In this document: piece by piece, positions 61,645 through 64,000 of the stretch | How positions within the stretch are numbered: position 1 is the first letter of the stretch | Layout of the letters: every line of letters begins with the position of its first letter | Assembly (NCBI RefSeq): GCF_018860525.1 | Contig: NZ_JAHKPM010000039.1 | Location: forward strand, 1 to 64,000 | Length of the DNA: 64,000 nucleotides | Source of the DNA: Vibrio hepatarius | GTDB taxonomy: Bacteria; Pseudomonadota; Gammaproteobacteria; Enterobacterales; Vibrionaceae | Reading direction: 5' to 3' | Made by a program: the position numbers and the translations under genes | The notes under the pieces: model-generated | Database searches by the model: none | Seen by the model: only the letters and a program-made list of their open reading frames with translations | What the model was told of the DNA's origin: nothing

Positions 61645-62964
61645 TCATGCTTTAATAAATAAGGCCATGGATTCTAGATGACTCGTATGAGGAAACATAT
61701 CTATCATCCCAAGTCGTTTTAACTCATAACCTTGGCTAAGTAGACTGTGAGAGTCTCGCGCTAGAGTAGCAGGATTACAAGAAACATAAACCACCCTCTT
61801 CGCTCCCAAAGCAGAGACTTGTTCTACAATTCCACTGGCTCCCGCTCTGGCAGGATCAAGCAATATCTTATCAAATTTCTGACTAGCCCAGGGCTGACCT
61901 GACACATCTTGTTCCAAATTAGCCTGAAAAAATGTCGCATTCTTAATCTGGTTCACTTCAGCGTTATGAGATGCTTTATCAACCATCTCATCAACGCCTT
62001 CAATACCAATCACTGATTTGACTTGCTTTGCCATTGGCAAACTAAAATTACCTAAACCGCAATACAAATCCAGTACGCTATCTTGTGGCGACAAGTCTAG
62101 CCAATCAAGCGCTTGTGCTACCATCAGAGCATTGACATCTCGATTTACCTGAATGAAATTATTAGGTTCAAATGGAATAGTAACTCCTATCTCTTGATAG
62201 ATTCCTGATTCACCGTATTCAAGCACCATATCATCACTATTTGGCATCAAATACAAAGTCACCTGCTTACTGCAGACAAAGTCGAACAAAGCTCGTTGAT
62301 CTTTGGGCGATAAAGAATTGGTATGACGTAAAACCAAAATACATGCATTGTCAGCTTTCACCAATTCAACATGACCAATACATTCAGGGTGAGAAAACGT
62401 CTGCAGCAATTGGTATAAGTCTGGTAACAATGCATCCAATTCAGGAACTAATACCGGACAATGCGTCAAAGTCACAATATCCTTACTGTGCTTTTTACGA
62501 AAACCAAATTTGAGCTTATGAGTTTTTCTATCCTGCATCACGCTAACTCTCGCTCGCCTACGATAACCTTGACTTGGGCCAACAATCGGCGCATACAATC
62601 CAAGTTTTTTCCCTGCAAATTTACTTATTAGCTGGCTTAAGGTTTGTTGCTTGTACTCTTGTTGATCCTGATTGCTCAGGTGCTGCATGTTACAGCCACC
62701 ACATTCATCATAATGAGGGCAAAATGGATCAATACGTTGCTTGCTCGAACTCTGCACTTTAATTAATGATGCACGAGAATACTTGCTTTTGCTCTCTGTA
62801 AACTGAGCTAATACTTTCTCACCTGGTAATGCTCCATCAACAAAAACGGGCTTACCTTTTTGGTAGGCAATACCTGCTCCATAATGATCAAGCTTATCAA
62901 TGGTCAATAACTGATGTTTCGTATTCAGTTTAGTTTTCTTTTTCGGTTGGAAGAAACGCGCCAT
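61645..62964 (-). CDS. rlmD: 23S rRNA (uracil-1939-C5) methyltransferase
   Basis: RlmD (RumA) methylates U1939 in 23S rRNA and holds a 4Fe-4S cluster. The 439-residue protein begins with a basic segment and a TRAM domain, then the cluster Cys [15 protein letters not shown] (about residues 81-95). The methyltransferase domain has [19 protein letters not shown] (about 292) and the catalytic Cys in [13 protein letters not shown] (about 395). It is divergent from barA and co-directional with relA. Confidence 0.96.
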   Translation of the reverse strand: MARFFQPKKKTKLNTKHQLLTIDKLDHYGAGIAYQKGKPVFVDGALPGEKVLAQFTESKSKYSRASLIKVQSSSKQRIDPFCPHYDECGGCNMQHLSNQDQQEYKQQTLSQLISKFAGKKLGLYAPIVGPSQGYRRRARVSVMQDRKTHKLKFGFRKKHSKDIVTLTHCPVLVPELDALLPDLYQLLQTFSHPECIGHVELVKADNACILVLRHTNSLSPKDQRALFDFVCSKQVTLYLMPNSDDMVLEYGESGIYQEIGVTIPFEPNNFIQVNRDVNALMVAQALDWLDLSPQDSVLDLYCGLGNFSLPMAKQVKSVIGIEGVDEMVDKASHNAEVNQIKNATFFQANLEQDVSGQPWASQKFDKILLDPARAGASGIVEQVSALGAKRVVYVSCNPATLARDSHSLLSQGYELKRLGMIDMFPHTSHLESMALFIKA

Positions 62965-63058
62965 AACTCTGTTCTTTGCCTTGTACTATTGTTCTGTATT
63001 ACTATCCAAGTATCACCTTTTCATACCTGAACGATTGTCGGAGCCGAACGAGTTGATT

Positions 63059-63127
63059 ATGCTTAAGTATTCGATGGCTTCTTTTTGCTTGGAAGCTATT
63101 TTCCCACATCCATACCACGATGTTTAG
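63059..63127 (+). CDS. Possible 22-aa upstream ORF of barA/varS
   Basis: ATG at 63059 opens a frame MLKYSMASFCLEAIFPHPYH ending DV and TAG at 63125-63127, six bases before the barA ATG. The ribosome site (GAACGAG) is poor. The tight spacing would allow translational coupling, but chance cannot be excluded. Confidence 0.25.
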   Translation: MLKYSMASFCLEAIFPHPYHDV

Positions 63128-63133
63128 ACAATA

Positions 63134-64000
63134 ATGACTAGATATGGCTTACGCGCCCGCGTTATTACTCTCACACTTGCGCCTACCTTAATAATTGGCC
63201 TGCTCCTGAGCGCATTTTTCTCTTTCAACCGCTACCATGATCTTGAAAAACAAGTTATCAACTCAGGGTTAAGTATCGTCGAGCCCCTTGCTATTGCCAG
63301 TGAAGAGGGATTGAAAAACAACAGCCGTGAAGCTGTTCGAAGAATTATTAGTTATGCCCATCGCAAGAATTCTAAATTCGTTCGTAGTATAGCCGTTTTC
63401 GATTACAACCATGATTTGTTTGTAACATCCAACTTTCATCCTAACTTTGAATCTCTGACGTTCCCTCGCAATGAATCCATTCCTTTACTCGTAACGTCTG
63501 ACTTACAGGGAAACACTCTAATATTACGAGCTCCCATCGTCGCAGAATCAGGGTTACTTTCTGCAGCTAAAGGTCAAAATAATAACTCAGCATTAGGCTA
63601 TATTGCCATAGAACTTGACCTATCCTCTTTAAGACTTCAGCAATATCAAGAGGTTTTCTCTGCCTTCTTAGTGCTAATTTCGGGGCTTGGGTTATCAGCA
63701 ATCTTTGCTCACCGCTTAATGCATGATGTTACTCGACCTATTTCGCATATGAAAAATATGGTAGACCGAATTCGCCGCGGCCACCTCGACGTTAGAATTG
63801 AAGGCAAAATGCACGGTGAACTAGACACATTAAAAAATGGTATTAATGCTATGGCTGTGTCTTTATCAGAATATCATGTAGAGATGCAGCATAGCATAGA
63901 CCAAGCCACTTCGGATCTTAGAGAAACCCTAGAGCAGCTAGAGATCCAGAATGTAGAATTGGACATTGCTAAAAAAAGAGCTCAAGAAGCCGCTCGAGTA
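63134..64000 (+). CDS. barA: Hybrid sensor kinase BarA/VarS, N-terminal part (3' end outside window)
   Basis: BarA (VarS in Vibrio) with UvrY/VarA drives the Csr small RNAs. The visible 289 residues show a cytoplasmic start (MTRYGLRARVITLTL), a first membrane helix (LAPTLIIGLLLSAFFSF), a periplasmic sensor domain to about residue 170, a second helix (EVFSAFLVLISGLGLSAIFA), a HAMP domain (HRLMHDVTRPISHMKNMVDR, about 200) and a coiled coil entering the kinase. The gene runs off the window. Divergence from rlmD and nearness to relA are conserved in gammaproteobacteria. Confidence 0.93.
   Translation, partial: MTRYGLRARVITLTLAPTLIIGLLLSAFFSFNRYHDLEKQVINSGLSIVEPLAIASEEGLKNNSREAVRRIISYAHRKNSKFVRSIAVFDYNHDLFVTSNFHPNFESLTFPRNESIPLLVTSDLQGNTLILRAPIVAESGLLSAAKGQNNNSALGYIAIELDLSSLRLQQYQEVFSAFLVLISGLGLSAIFAHRLMHDVTRPISHMKNMVDRIRRGHLDVRIEGKMHGELDTLKNGINAMAVSLSEYHVEMQHSIDQATSDLRETLEQLEIQNVELDIAKKRAQEAARV

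Overview
The window is ordinary chromosomal backbone of a Vibrio-type gammaproteobacterium with low GC (roughly 40 percent, judged by eye). The evidence is gene content and order. HlyU, NhaR, the Na+/phosphate symporter NptA, VpsR, the thr operon with a Thr/Ile-rich leader, ArcA, the GspAB pair and a VarS/BarA-type kinase all match Vibrio chromosome I genes. Nearly every gene is full length and unbroken. I saw no insertion sequence, prophage, integron, CRISPR array, tRNA or rRNA. The species cannot be fixed from the sequence alone.

Layout. 1-3.8 kb: end of anmK, then murQ (cell-wall sugar recycling), an unrecognised 47-codon ORF, a DUF2799 lipoprotein and a CstA-type transporter. 3.9-11.5 kb, minus strand: murJ, ribF, ileS, lspA, fkpB, ispH. 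11.7-14.9 kb: rpsT, hlyU, nhaR, nptA. 15-20.3 kb, minus strand: rppH, ptsP, a TSUP permease, lgt, thyA. 20.3-20.9 kb: a 614-bp divergent gap rich in DnaA boxes and GATC sites. 20.9-27 kb: mutH, a DUF6482-like gene, tas, a DUF1127 gene with an upstream small ORF, vpsR and a MATE exporter. 27-31 kb, minus strand: rpsO, pnp, nlpI. 31-33.7 kb: mtnN, a CobD/CbiB-family gene, btuF. 33.7-38.6 kb, minus strand: thrL, thrA, thrB, thrC with an attenuator. 38.9-41.3 kb: a secreted beta-rich protein, a RraA-family gene with a DUF3293 gene, and arcA behind a consensus FNR site. 41.4-48.4 kb: ygiF-type triphosphatase, glnE and hldE (minus), with a potassium channel gene lying opposite between ygiF and glnE. 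48.6-51.5 kb: DUF47/PhoU-like gene, pit, and a YgiM-type SH3 protein. 51.5-64 kb: gspAB, cca, eno, pyrG, mazG, relA, rlmD, and the start of barA/varS.

Functional themes. Lipoprotein biogenesis (lgt, lspA), peptidoglycan flux (murJ, murQ, anmK) and LPS heptose synthesis (hldE) serve the envelope. pnp, rpsO, rppH and the RraA-family gene concern RNA. relA, arcA, ptsP, vpsR and barA/varS are global regulators. nptA and pit with its DUF47 partner are two independent phosphate uptake routes.

No clearly new multi-gene system is visible. The most interesting signals lie between genes: (1) the DnaA-box and GATC cluster between rppH and mutH, which resembles a DARS2-like or partly oriC-like element; (2) a 38-codon ORF with a perfect AGGAGG ribosome site, followed by a hairpin and the DUF1127 gene; (3) a 47-codon ORF downstream of murQ; (4) mutually exclusive hairpins between lspA and fkpB; (5) an FNR site upstream of arcA.
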